Shown here: positions 1 to 5,978 of the stretch, in pieces
How positions within the stretch are numbered: position 1 is the stretch's first letter
Layout: each line of letters begins with the position of its first letter
Notes under the pieces: generated by a model
What the model saw: the letters and a program-made list of their open reading frames with translations, nothing else
Databases searched by the model: none
Told to the model about the DNA's origin: nothing
From: an uncultured Cocleimonas sp.
Lineage (GTDB): Bacteria > Pseudomonadota > Gammaproteobacteria > Thiotrichales > Thiotrichaceae
Direction of reading: 5' to 3'
Assembly (NCBI GenBank): GCA_938041705.1
Contig: CALISP010000325.1
Coordinates: 1 to 5,978, forward strand
Length of the DNA: 5,978 bases
Program-made: the position numbers and the translations under genes

Positions 1-773
1 ATTGCTAAATATTCGTGGCGTAGCTCTTCATTGTCTAAAACTTCTTGAGCAGTGCCATCAAACACAATATTACCCATATCAAGAATCAGTGCGCGGTCAG
101 CTAAACGTAATGCAGCTTTAGCGTTTTGCTCAACGATAATTGTAGTAATACCTTGTTTTTTAATGCTATCTACGATCCCTGCAATCTCTTGAACTATCAC
201 AGGTGCTAGGCCTTCATAAGGCTCATCCAACAACAGTAACTTAATGTCACGTGCCAAAGCACGGGCAACTGCTAACATTTGCTGCTCACCACCAGATAAG
301 GTCGTACCCATTTGATTACGACGTTCTGCAAGACGTGGAAAATGTTCGTAAATACGCTCGATAGTCCAGCCAACAGGTGGGGCAATTTGTGCTAATTCCA
401 AATTTTCATGAACGGTTAAGCCCTGAATAATTCGACGATCCTCTGGAACTAAAGCTACACCACTTTGCGCTGCTTCATACGATGTCATATCATGCAATGG
501 TTTATGATCTAACCAAATTTCCCCATGAGTGACTTGCGGATCATCCATGCGTGCAATTGAGCGTAAAGTAGATGTTTTACCAGCACCATTACGACCTAAT
601 AAAGCAACAACTTCCCCTTCGCGAATATCAAAGCTTACACCTTGAACGATGTAACTTTCACCGTAGTAGGAATGCATATCCCAACATGAGAAAAATGCTG
701 GATCAGAGCCTTTACTGTGAACAGGTTGTACTTTTTCAATTACACCTGCACCGTCAATTCTATCGTTACTCAT
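1..773 (-). CDS. livF: LivF-type ABC transporter ATPase, C-terminus cut by window edge
   Basis: This is one of the two cytoplasmic ATPases that drive the importer encoded by this cluster. From the ATG at 773-771 the frame stays open to the left edge (257 codons seen). It ends in EYLA, which resembles the usual LivF C-terminus, so probably only a few residues are missing. Visible motifs are Walker A GRNGAGKT (residues 60-67), a VPEDRR stretch near 109-114 where LivF proteins typically carry VPEGRR, signature LSGGE (159-163) and Walker B LLLLDEP (179-185). The switch region reads VEQNA (214-218), so the usual histidine is Gln216, as is common in LivF. About 25 residues before the first strand look like an N-terminal extension relative to typical LivF. 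The start overlaps the livG stop by 8 nt and has a GAGGAA ribosome site at 786-781, 7 nt upstream, which supports this start and translational coupling. The family is secure; the ligand is not. Confidence 0.93.
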   Translation of the reverse strand, partial: MSNDRIDGAGVIEKVQPVHSKGSDPAFFSCWDMHSYYGESYIVQGVSFDIREGEVVALLGRNGAGKTSTLRSIARMDDPQVTHGEIWLDHKPLHDMTSYEAAQSGVALVPEDRRIIQGLTVHENLELAQIAPPVGWTIERIYEHFPRLAERRNQMGTTLSGGEQQMLAVARALARDIKLLLLDEPYEGLAPVIVQEIAGIVDSIKKQGITTIIVEQNAKAALRLADRALILDMGNIVFDGTAQEVLDNEELRHEYLA

Positions 774-1557
774 CTACAGCTTCCTCACCCAAATAGGCTT
801 CTTTTACTTTTGGATCATTTTTAATTTCTTCAGGCGTGCCCGTAGCAATGATATGTCCACGCGCTAATACACTAATGCGATCAGCCAAACTAAATACCAC
901 GTGCATATCATGCTCGATAATAACTTTCGTCATTTCGCCCATTTTACCACTGTTAAGTAATTCAATTGTTTGGTTAGTATCATGGCGGGCCATACCCGCT
1001 GTCGGCTCATCTAACAGTAATAATGTCGGGTGTTGTATCAAACCCATTGCTAATTCTAGACGACGCTTGTCTCCACGTGAAATACTGCCAGCATGTTGAT
1101 CATAAAATTTATCCAAAGCAAATTCAGCTAAAGTAGACATCGCTTCTTCGCGAATAACCTTCTCATTAGCCATGCTTTTAAACGGATTGAATTTGAAGGT
1201 ACCATCGCGTTTAGCAAATGCAGGAATCATCACGTTATCTAATAAAGATAATTCAGGGAAGATTTCTGGCGTTTGGAATACACGTACCATACCCGCATGA
1301 TTTATATCATGTGGCGCCATACCAATCATATTGCGTCCATTAAAAGTTACAGAGCCATTGTCTGGAATCAATTTACCAATACAGCAGTTTAATAAAGTTG
1401 ATTTACCCGCTCCATTAGGACCAATGATTGCATGAGTTTCACCCTCTACAATTTGTAAGTTAACGTCACTTAATGCGTGCAAGCCGCCGAAGGTTTTATT
1501 AACACCTTTAATTTCAAGCATCGTTTTTGACGCAGTGTTTGTCATAGCTTCGCTCAT
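766..1557 (-). CDS. livG: LivG-type ABC transporter ATPase
   Basis: This is the second cytoplasmic ATPase of the importer, 263 residues, normal for LivG. In order it shows Walker A GPNGAGKS (46-53), a Q-loop VRVFQ (91-95, Gln95), a signature region ISRGDKRRLE (159-168), Walker B LLLLDEP (179-185, Glu184) and the switch IIEHD (213-217, His216). The signature is odd: LivG proteins usually read close to LSYGQQRRLE, so Arg161 and Asp163 depart from the pattern. The C-terminal TPEEIKNDPKVKEAYLGE is a typical LivG ending. The start at 1557 overlaps the livM stop (ATGA, 4 nt) and has AGGAG at 1569-1565, 7 nt upstream. A second Met at residue 5 is less likely because its spacing to that site is too long. 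UrtD and amide-transporter ATPases are close relatives and cannot be excluded. Confidence 0.95.
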   Translation of the reverse strand: MSEAMTNTASKTMLEIKGVNKTFGGLHALSDVNLQIVEGETHAIIGPNGAGKSTLLNCCIGKLIPDNGSVTFNGRNMIGMAPHDINHAGMVRVFQTPEIFPELSLLDNVMIPAFAKRDGTFKFNPFKSMANEKVIREEAMSTLAEFALDKFYDQHAGSISRGDKRRLELAMGLIQHPTLLLLDEPTAGMARHDTNQTIELLNSGKMGEMTKVIIEHDMHVVFSLADRISVLARGHIIATGTPEEIKNDPKVKEAYLGEEAVDE

Positions 1558-2687
1558 TTAGCTTCTCCTTCAATCGTACTCTTTTTCTTACCAAAGCCAA
1601 ACAAACCTTTAATTTTATCAACACCTTCCATAACTCCACCAGGTAGGAAAATAACTATCAGCATGAATAATGCACCTAGTGTTAAATGCCAACCTTCACC
1701 AACAAAAGGATTCGTAACGTTTACTACAATCGTTTGTAACCATTCTGGCATATAGTTGAAAATTTCAGTTAGCTCAGATTTATTAAGTGCAGAGAATATA
1801 TTTTCTAAGTACTTAATGATTACAGCACCTAGCAATGGTCCGATTAAAGTTCCTACGCCACCCATAATAGTCATCAATACCACTTCACCAGAAGCCGTCC
1901 ATTGCATTCTTTCAGCACCTGCAAGTGGATCGATTGACGCCAAGAGTCCTCCTGCTAAACCTGCATACATACCAGATATAACAAAAGCTGTTAACAAGTA
2001 AGGTCTGGTATTAAAACCCGTGTATTTCATTCGCGTTTGGTTCGATTTTATTGCTAGCAATTTCATACCAAAAGGAGAGCGAAAAATCTTTAATGAAATA
2101 TAAAACGCAACAATTAAAATAGCTGCAGCGACATAGAAACCAGAATAGCCACTCATCAAAGTACCAAATAAATTGGTAGATGGAAGACCATCCTTCACAA
2201 CAACCCCAAACATTGAATCAATAACGCGTGGGTCCTGTTGCTCCAGCTGCAACCCAGTTTCACCGTTAGTGATTGGTGTCAGTACAGAATATGCAAGACT
2301 ATATGCCATTTGTGCAAAAGCTAGAGTCAATATTGAGAAGTAAATTCCAGAACGTCTTAAACTCAAAAAACCAATAAGCAAGGCGAATATACCTGCCACA
2401 ATGACGGCGAGAATTATTGCAGGCACGACATTCATTGTCAGTAATTTAAAAGACCAAACTGCGGTATATGAACCTATTCCTAAAAAGGCTGCATGACCAA
2501 AAGACAAATAACCAGTTAGACCAAATAGAATATTATAACCAACTGCAAATATTCCAAAAATTGCGAATTTCTGAAGTAAGTCAGGGTAGTTGGCACCAAT
2601 TGGCGCAGTCCATATCGGCGCAGTTAAAACAACAGCTGCAAATATCAGCATGATGACGGTATTACTTTTAATTAAATTTTTCATCAT
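1554..2687 (-). CDS. livM: LivM-type ABC transporter permease
   Basis: This inner-membrane permease (377 residues) forms half of the translocation channel with the neighbouring LivH-type protein. Hydrophobic segments are visible around residues 10-28, 38-58, 64-84, 88-108, 112-136, 182-200, 230-250, 266-295 and 335-352. Family landmarks are the GYNILFGLTGYLSFGHAAF stretch (50-68), the cytoplasmic coupling loop SPFGMKLLAIKSNQTRMKYTG (204-224), MGGVGTLIGPLLGA (275-288) and the C-terminal IFLPGGVMEG (346-355). A basic tail (GKKKSTIEGEAK) follows. The start shares one base with the livH stop (TAATG). Two Met codons lie in tandem; GAGG at 2695-2692 is 4 nt from the first and 7 nt from the second, so translation may begin at 2684, giving 376 residues. 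Family assignment is firm; substrate is unknown. Confidence 0.95.
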   Translation of the reverse strand: MMKNLIKSNTVIMLIFAAVVLTAPIWTAPIGANYPDLLQKFAIFGIFAVGYNILFGLTGYLSFGHAAFLGIGSYTAVWSFKLLTMNVVPAIILAVIVAGIFALLIGFLSLRRSGIYFSILTLAFAQMAYSLAYSVLTPITNGETGLQLEQQDPRVIDSMFGVVVKDGLPSTNLFGTLMSGYSGFYVAAAILIVAFYISLKIFRSPFGMKLLAIKSNQTRMKYTGFNTRPYLLTAFVISGMYAGLAGGLLASIDPLAGAERMQWTASGEVVLMTIMGGVGTLIGPLLGAVIIKYLENIFSALNKSELTEIFNYMPEWLQTIVVNVTNPFVGEGWHLTLGALFMLIVIFLPGGVMEGVDKIKGLFGFGKKKSTIEGEAK

Positions 2688-3703
2688 TAATCCTCAAATA
2701 CGCCTTCGCGTCCCATTAAGCCACGCGGTCTTACTAGAAGTATGATAACTGCCACTAAGTAAATAATAATTTGATCAATACCAGGGAATAACGATGACAC
2801 TTCAGTCATCGAAGCGAATGATTGTAAAATCCCCAATAAAAATCCAGCTGCAACAGCGCCTGGTAAAGAGCCCATGCCACCAACAACCACTACAACAAAG
2901 GACAGTACTAAGAAGTCCATGCCCATGTGATAGTCAGGCGGTAATATTGGCGCGTACATAACACCTGCTAAACCCGCTACTAATGCAGCAATGGCGAATA
3001 CGATAGTGAAGCGCTTTTGAATATTAATACCCAATAAACCGACAGTCTCACGGTCTGCCATACCAGCTCTAACAACCATACCGAAGGTAGTGAATTTCAA
3101 GAATGCAAATACAGCAGATATAATAGCTAATGAGAAAGCAAGATAGATTAATCGCCACCATGGGTAAACTAAATTTTCGTTGAGCCCAAAGAATACTCCA
3201 ACCGCAGCACTACCAGAAACTACATCTGGTGCAGGTGTTGGAATTGGATTTGCTCCAAAAAAATGACGAATGACTTCTTGTATAATAATTGCCAAACCAA
3301 ACGTCACCAGAATTTGTTCAGCATGGCTACGTTTGTAAAAATGTCTGATTAAGCCACGTTCCATTATAAAACCAATCAATAGCATCACTGGGATTGCCAT
3401 TAAGATTGATAGTGGAACGGCATAATCAATGATCGCAGTTCCTGTATCACCCCACCATATTTCTAAATATGGTTTCTCCTTATACGCATCGAAAAAAGTG
3501 ATACTTTCATCTTTTACTTTTTTTGATATCGTAAGAATTTTTTGAAAGCTAACGGCACAGAAAGCGCCAAGCATGAACAATGCACCGTGTGCAAAGTTAA
3601 CAATACCCAATGTACCAAAAGCTAAAGTTAAGCCTAGTGCAATTAATGCATAAGCAGCTCCTTTATCTAGGCCATTAAGTAATTGGATCAGAATCGCATC
3701 CAT
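2687..3703 (-). CDS. livH: LivH-type ABC transporter permease
   Basis: This is the first gene of the overlapping permease/ATPase block, a 338-residue inner-membrane permease. Landmarks are GLTLAFGTLGIVNFAHGALF (24-43), typical of LivH, the coupling loop TTFGMVVRAGMADRETVGLLG (205-225), VVVVGGMGSLPGAVAAGFLLG (271-291) and the C-terminal VRPRGLMGREG (324-334). It is somewhat longer than E. coli LivH (308 residues). Part of the difference is a polar segment at about residues 58-88 (KKVKDESITFFDAYKEKP, then a Trp-rich WWGDTG) between early membrane segments, and there is another polar stretch near 150-178. The ATG at 3703 starts at the usual N-terminal position; the upstream AAGAGA (3720-3715) is a weak ribosome site with long spacing. 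The gene lies 227 nt after the binding-protein stop, with a terminator between them, so it may have its own promoter or depend on readthrough. Confidence 0.95.
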   Translation of the reverse strand: MDAILIQLLNGLDKGAAYALIALGLTLAFGTLGIVNFAHGALFMLGAFCAVSFQKILTISKKVKDESITFFDAYKEKPYLEIWWGDTGTAIIDYAVPLSILMAIPVMLLIGFIMERGLIRHFYKRSHAEQILVTFGLAIIIQEVIRHFFGANPIPTPAPDVVSGSAAVGVFFGLNENLVYPWWRLIYLAFSLAIISAVFAFLKFTTFGMVVRAGMADRETVGLLGINIQKRFTIVFAIAALVAGLAGVMYAPILPPDYHMGMDFLVLSFVVVVVGGMGSLPGAVAAGFLLGILQSFASMTEVSSLFPGIDQIIIYLVAVIILLVRPRGLMGREGVFED

Positions 3704-3796
3704 AGTCTTTATATTCTCTTTTTTTAAACTGCGTTGTTTGAATCAATTATGTAATAAACACAAATAAGCGAGTATTAGTAAAAATACCGTTAAAAA

Positions 3797-3824
3797 ACCA
3801 TATAATTTGTTATTTAAACATCAA
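3797..3824 (-). promoter_or_regulatory. Weak candidate promoter for livHMGF
   Basis: On the minus strand TTGATG (3824-3819) and TATGGT (3802-3797) are separated by 16 nt, each matching the sigma-70 consensus at 4 of 6 positions. It lies downstream of the terminator and would give a leader of about 85-90 nt before livH. The 3704-3880 gap is AT-rich, so a chance match is quite possible. I see no other convincing element in the gap. Confidence 0.25.
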
Positions 3825-3881
3825 CACTCTGATTCAAGCGTGTGTGGATTTGCTTTTATTATTTTAACCAAAAATAAACTC

Positions 3882-3920
3882 AAAAACCCCTATCAGCAGA
3901 ACTGCCGATAAGGGTGTTTT
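3882..3920 (-). terminator. Intrinsic terminator after the binding-protein gene
   Basis: Immediately after the binding-protein stop, the minus strand can fold CCCTTATCGGCAG (3914-3902) against CTGCTGATAGGGG (3899-3887), a 13-bp stem with a very tight loop, followed by TTTTT (3886-3882). In the minus-strand RNA the two imperfect positions become G-U wobbles (3906/3895 and 3911/3890), whereas on the plus strand they are A-C mismatches. The structure is therefore built for minus-strand transcription. Its position inside the transporter cluster suggests partial termination that leaves the binding protein in excess over the membrane parts. Confidence 0.88.
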
Positions 3921-3930
3921 GAACTATAAC

Positions 3931-5283
3931 TTATACTTCGTATGGACCTAAGTCGCCACCAAGTAGCTCTGGCTTGTATTCAACCTGTGCACGAGGAACT
4001 TCTTGTACAACTTCAAGCAGATCGAATTGACTGCTTGGATTCTGATTACCACGCACAACCAATACATCTTTGAAACACTGATGATCTTCAGCACGATATT
4101 CAGTAGCACCATTACCCATTCCGTCAAACTTAAAGCCTTCAAGTGCTTTAATAACTTCTGGTGGATAGAAAGTACCAGCCATTTCACATGCGTTTGCATA
4201 TAAAAGAGTCTGAACATAACACGTATGAGCAGCCATTGATGGTGGTTGACCATACTCAGCACCAAATGACTTAACAAATGCTTGTGAACCTTCATCTTTA
4301 AGTGCCCAGTTCCAGTTAGTTGAACCTAAGATACCTTTGATGTTTTCACCAGCACCCTGCGCCATCAGACGTGAGAATAAAGGAACAACGATTTGGAAAT
4401 CTTTACCATTTACTTGCTTATCACGAAGACCGAATTGAACAGCCTGTGTTAGCGAGTTAACCATGTCTTTACCGTAATGGTTAAGAATCAAAGTATCAGC
4501 ACCAGAGTTTAGAACCGGTGTAATAAATTGTGAGAAGTCACCTGCGCCAACTGGAGTTTTAACTGCTGCTTTGGTTTTCCAACCCATGGCTTCTGTGTAC
4601 TTCTTGATTGAACCTTCTTGAGACCAACCCCAAGTATAGTCAGCCGTTAGGTGATAAGCAGTACGATCTGTACCATATTCTTTCTCAAGTACAGGTCCAA
4701 GTGCAGCACCAGACATTTCAGTATTGAAGAAATGACGGAAACCGTAACGACGCTTGTCTTTACCTGTTGTGTCATTTGAGTGAGTCAAACCAGCCATGAA
4801 AATAGTACCCATTTCCTGGCATAGACCCTGTACCGCAATCGCAACACCAGATGAAGAACCACCTGTGATCATTAAAGCGCCATCTTTTTCGATCATACGC
4901 TTAGCAGATGCACGAGCAGCGTCTGATTTAGTTTGAGTATCACCAGTTGAGAAAACAACTTTCTTACCTAAGATACCATTGCCTTTTAACATACTTGGCT
5001 TCATGGTCTTCATCATTCCGCCGTCGCCTTCGCCGTTGAGATGCTTAACTGCTAATTTGTATGCGCGCAATTCGTCAGCGCCTTCATCAGCATATGGGCC
5101 AGATTGTGGTACGTTGAAACCGAGTGTTACTGTCTTAGAGTCTTTAGGATCATTTCTAAAGTCTTTAGCAGCGTAAGCTCCTTTCATAAAAATCATTGGT
5201 GCTGAAGCTACAACACCCGCAGCGCCAGCTGTTTTAATAAAACCGCGACGGTTTAGACTTGGGGTTTGGTCGTTCTTTTTCAT
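3931..5283 (-). CDS. Tat-exported periplasmic solute-binding protein, LivJ/K-like
   Basis: This 450-residue protein is the ligand-capturing component of the importer, of the type I periplasmic-binding fold used by Liv, amide and urea transporters (Peripla_BP_6 type). The N-terminus carries a twin-arginine signal: NRRGFIK at 11-17, a mild hydrophobic core at about 18-33, and a likely signal peptidase site after AYA (36-38). The mature protein begins with TVTLGFNVPQSGPYADEG (52-69), the conserved first strand and ligand loop of the family. Later family-like parts are the ITGGSSSGVAIAV region (near 139-151) and LILNHYGKDM in the second lobe. Four cysteines occur in the mature chain. GGAGAG at 5293-5288 gives 4 to 6 nt of spacing to the ATG, which fixes the start. 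The gene is followed at once by an intrinsic terminator and is divergent from a response-regulator gene. The substrate could be an amino acid, amide, urea or a small organic acid; the sequence alone does not decide. Confidence 0.95.
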   Translation of the reverse strand: MKKNDQTPSLNRRGFIKTAGAAGVVASAPMIFMKGAYAAKDFRNDPKDSKTVTLGFNVPQSGPYADEGADELRAYKLAVKHLNGEGDGGMMKTMKPSMLKGNGILGKKVVFSTGDTQTKSDAARASAKRMIEKDGALMITGGSSSGVAIAVQGLCQEMGTIFMAGLTHSNDTTGKDKRRYGFRHFFNTEMSGAALGPVLEKEYGTDRTAYHLTADYTWGWSQEGSIKKYTEAMGWKTKAAVKTPVGAGDFSQFITPVLNSGADTLILNHYGKDMVNSLTQAVQFGLRDKQVNGKDFQIVVPLFSRLMAQGAGENIKGILGSTNWNWALKDEGSQAFVKSFGAEYGQPPSMAAHTCYVQTLLYANACEMAGTFYPPEVIKALEGFKFDGMGNGATEYRAEDHQCFKDVLVVRGNQNPSSQFDLLEVVQEVPRAQVEYKPELLGGDLGPYEV

Positions 5284-5303
5284 ACTACTCTCCGTTTGAT
5301 TAA

Positions 5304-5319
5304 ACCTTAAAATTAAGGT
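5304..5319. repeat. 7-2-7 palindrome in the leader of the binding-protein gene
   Basis: ACCTTAA and TTAAGGT are perfect inverted arms of 7 bp separated by two bases. The element ends 10 nt upstream of the GGAGAG ribosome site of the binding-protein gene. It could be a protein-binding operator (7-2-7 is also the spacing of NarL-type sites) or, in RNA, a small AU-rich hairpin near the ribosome site. The two-base centre would force one or two pairs to open in RNA, which favours the DNA-site reading. The inverted repeat is directly visible; its function is inferred. Confidence 0.55.
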
Positions 5320-5376
5320 GTCATTAAATTATTCTTAGTATTATTTTTTTGTAAAAACTACTTTTTTAACATTAAT

Positions 5377-5382
5377 AATATA
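5377..5382 (-). promoter_or_regulatory. Candidate -10 element for the binding-protein gene
   Basis: TATATT on the minus strand (5382-5377) matches the sigma-70 -10 consensus at 5 of 6 positions. No good -35 lies 16-18 nt upstream; that place (around 5400-5405) is occupied by the end of the ATACCT cluster, as expected for an activator-dependent promoter. Transcription would begin near 5370, giving a leader of about 87 nt. TTTACA at 5355-5350 is an alternative -35, but its paired -10 is poor. Confidence 0.35.
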
Positions 5383-5397
5383 GCTGAATAAATATTC

Positions 5398-5441
5398 ATA
5401 CCTGAATACCTAGCAAGAGGTATTAGATTAAAATATTCAGG
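5398..5441. promoter_or_regulatory. Candidate operator: three ATACCT half-sites in a nested inverted repeat
   Basis: On the plus strand ATACCT occurs at 5398-5403 and 5406-5411 as a direct repeat with an 8-bp pitch, and its complement AGGTAT occurs at 5418-5423, forming an inverted pair with a 6-bp gap. A longer inverted repeat, CCTGAATA (5401-5408) with TATTCAGG (5434-5441), surrounds the pair. Read on the minus strand, TACCTCT fits the NarL-type heptamer pattern TACYNMT. The inner pair would be centred near -44.5 relative to the predicted start for the binding-protein gene, a usual activator position. A response regulator divergent from this site is the obvious candidate ligand; this is inference. 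Confidence 0.5.
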
Positions 5442-5629
5442 ATATCTTCCTCATAGCTTAATTAGTATAGTCCATGAATTTTGTAATAAAACCGTTATTT
5501 AACTTTATAATATGAATTATGTTAATCCTTAATATAAGCATTATTTAAGTTATTTTAACTTTAACAAAGTTTAAAGTGCTAAAGACAAATAACAGTACAC
5601 TGGGTAATAAATTCTACTCTTTAGTTTGA

Positions 5630-5659
5630 TTAACTAGTATTCGACAATAGTCTTATACT
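5630..5659 (+). promoter_or_regulatory. Candidate promoter for the response-regulator gene
   Basis: TTAACT (5630-5635) and TATACT (5654-5659) are spaced by 18 nt and match the sigma-70 consensus at 4 and 5 of 6 positions. The start would be near 5666, giving a leader of about 47 nt. A second possibility, TTGCTT (5677-5682) with TATAGT (5701-5706) at 18 nt, would place the start at about the ATG itself. The surrounding AT richness makes both weak calls. Confidence 0.35.
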
Positions 5660-5712
5660 TTTCTTCTTGTTTTTAGTTGCTTTAAAAACACATTGATCGT
5701 TATAGTAAACAG

Positions 5713-5978
5713 ATGAGTTATAAAGTATTAATCGCCGACGACCATCCACTATTTCGTGATGCCTTAAGTACGATTCTTCGAATGGCAATAAAAGACTGTA
5801 AAATACAAGAAGCAAAAGACTATAAAGAAACGGCTAAAATGCTTGAGAGAGAGCATTTTAATATTGTTTTTCTTGATTTAAATATGCCAGATTCGAATAG
5901 TCTATCTGACCTTGCATTATTAAAAAAAATGTATCCTCAGATACCAATGGTTGTGGTTTCTGCTCATAATGAGGAAAG
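5713..5978 (+). CDS. Response regulator receiver domain, probably NarL/LuxR class, 3' end outside window
   Basis: The first 88 residues of a two-component response regulator are visible. MSYKVLIADDHPLF shows the first strand and the acidic pair Asp9-Asp10; IVFLDLNMPD (51-60) holds the phospho-acceptor Asp55; VVVSA (80-84) holds the conserved Ser83. The conserved lysine of the receiver and any output domain lie beyond the edge. The ADDHPLFRDAL opening is typical of regulators with a C-terminal NarL/LuxR helix-turn-helix, such as those of the AgmR/ErdR/CrbR kind, but 88 residues cannot place it in one of these groups. The ATG at 5713 supplies exactly the residues expected before the first strand, yet no clear Shine-Dalgarno precedes it. 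The gene is divergent from the transporter across 429 nt. A cognate kinase is not in the window. Confidence 0.9.
   Translation, partial: MSYKVLIADDHPLFRDALSTILRMAIKDCKIQEAKDYKETAKMLEREHFNIVFLDLNMPDSNSLSDLALLKKMYPQIPMVVVSAHNEE

Larger units (their letters stand above)
5284..5712. other. Divergent AT-rich intergenic regulatory region
   Basis: This 429-nt region separates the minus-strand binding-protein gene from the plus-strand response regulator and holds no credible gene. Near the transporter it contains the ribosome site, a leader palindrome, a candidate -10 and the ATACCT cluster, which are listed separately. The stretch from about 5442 to 5620 is strongly AT-rich with no clear element; it includes a loose inverted repeat AACTTT-AAC-AAAGTT at 5557-5571. 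A possible regulator promoter sits at 5630-5659. Confidence 0.8.

Noticed and set aside
572..796. Plus-strand open frame of 74 codons
   Set aside because: It lies opposite the LivF Walker A region and the livG/livF junction, has no ribosome site and no recognisable protein features.
836..1099. Plus-strand open frame of 87 codons
   Set aside because: It is fully antisense to the conserved C-terminal half of livG, whose motifs show the minus strand is the coding one.
1756..2001. Plus-strand open frame of 81 codons
   Set aside because: It is antisense to conserved LivM permease motifs and shows no features of its own.
2468..2653. Plus-strand open frame of 61 codons
   Set aside because: It is antisense to the N-terminal membrane region of livM; the Gln-rich composition mirrors the Leu codons of the opposite strand.
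4003..4203. Plus-strand open frame of 66 codons
   Set aside because: It is antisense to the binding-protein gene with no supporting signal.
3948..4295. Minus-strand open frame of 115 codons inside the binding-protein gene
   Set aside because: It is an out-of-frame shadow of the binding-protein coding sequence, with a composition unlike a folded protein and no separate ribosome site.
4979..5176. Plus-strand open frame of 65 codons
   Set aside because: It is antisense to the N-terminal part of the binding protein, where the conserved ligand loop shows the true reading frame.
5553..5575. Imperfect palindrome around AACTTT-AAC-AAAGTT
   Set aside because: It lies in very AT-rich DNA where such repeats arise by chance, has no T-tract or promoter relation, and shares no half-site with the other elements.
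5284..5712. Search for CRP (TGTGA-N6-TCACA) and sigma-54 (TGGCAC-N5-TTGCT) sites
   Set aside because: No acceptable match was seen by eye on either strand.
5630..5815. Minus-strand open frame of 61 codons
   Set aside because: It overlaps the receiver domain of the response regulator in antisense, and its lysine-rich end is simply AT-rich intergenic DNA.

Overview
The window looks like a chromosomal piece of an AT-rich Gram-negative bacterium. A low-GC gammaproteobacterium is the most likely source, judging from the Tat-exported periplasmic binding protein, the proteobacterial style of the Liv-type transporter and the receiver domain; the species cannot be named from this sequence. Nothing suggests a mobile element, prophage, CRISPR array, rRNA or tRNA.

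Positions 1-5283 hold five minus-strand genes, read right to left: a Tat-signal periplasmic solute-binding protein (5283-3931), a strong intrinsic terminator just behind it (about 3882-3920), then a tightly packed block of a LivH-type permease (3703-2687), a LivM-type permease (2687-1554), a LivG-type ATPase (1557-766) and a LivF-type ATPase (773 to beyond the left edge). The last four genes overlap by 1, 4 and 8 nt, so they are almost certainly one translationally coupled mRNA. Together the five proteins form one complete ABC importer of the branched-chain amino acid/amide/urea type (HAAT family): the binding protein captures the ligand in the periplasm, LivH and LivM form the channel, and LivG and LivF power it. 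The ligand cannot be read from the sequence.

Positions 5284-5712 are a very AT-rich divergent regulatory region. It contains a cluster of three ATACCT half-sites nested in a longer inverted repeat (5398-5441), a possible -10 element about 16 nt downstream of the cluster toward the transporter, and a 7-2-7 palindrome in the presumed leader of the binding-protein gene (5304-5319).

From 5713 to the right edge a plus-strand gene begins that encodes the receiver domain of a response regulator, probably of the NarL/LuxR (FixJ) class. The layout suggests, but does not prove, that this regulator controls the transporter through the ATACCT cluster. The transporter type is well known. The parts worth a second look are the promoter architecture, the terminator inside the cluster, the unusual LivG signature motif and the Tat export of the binding protein.
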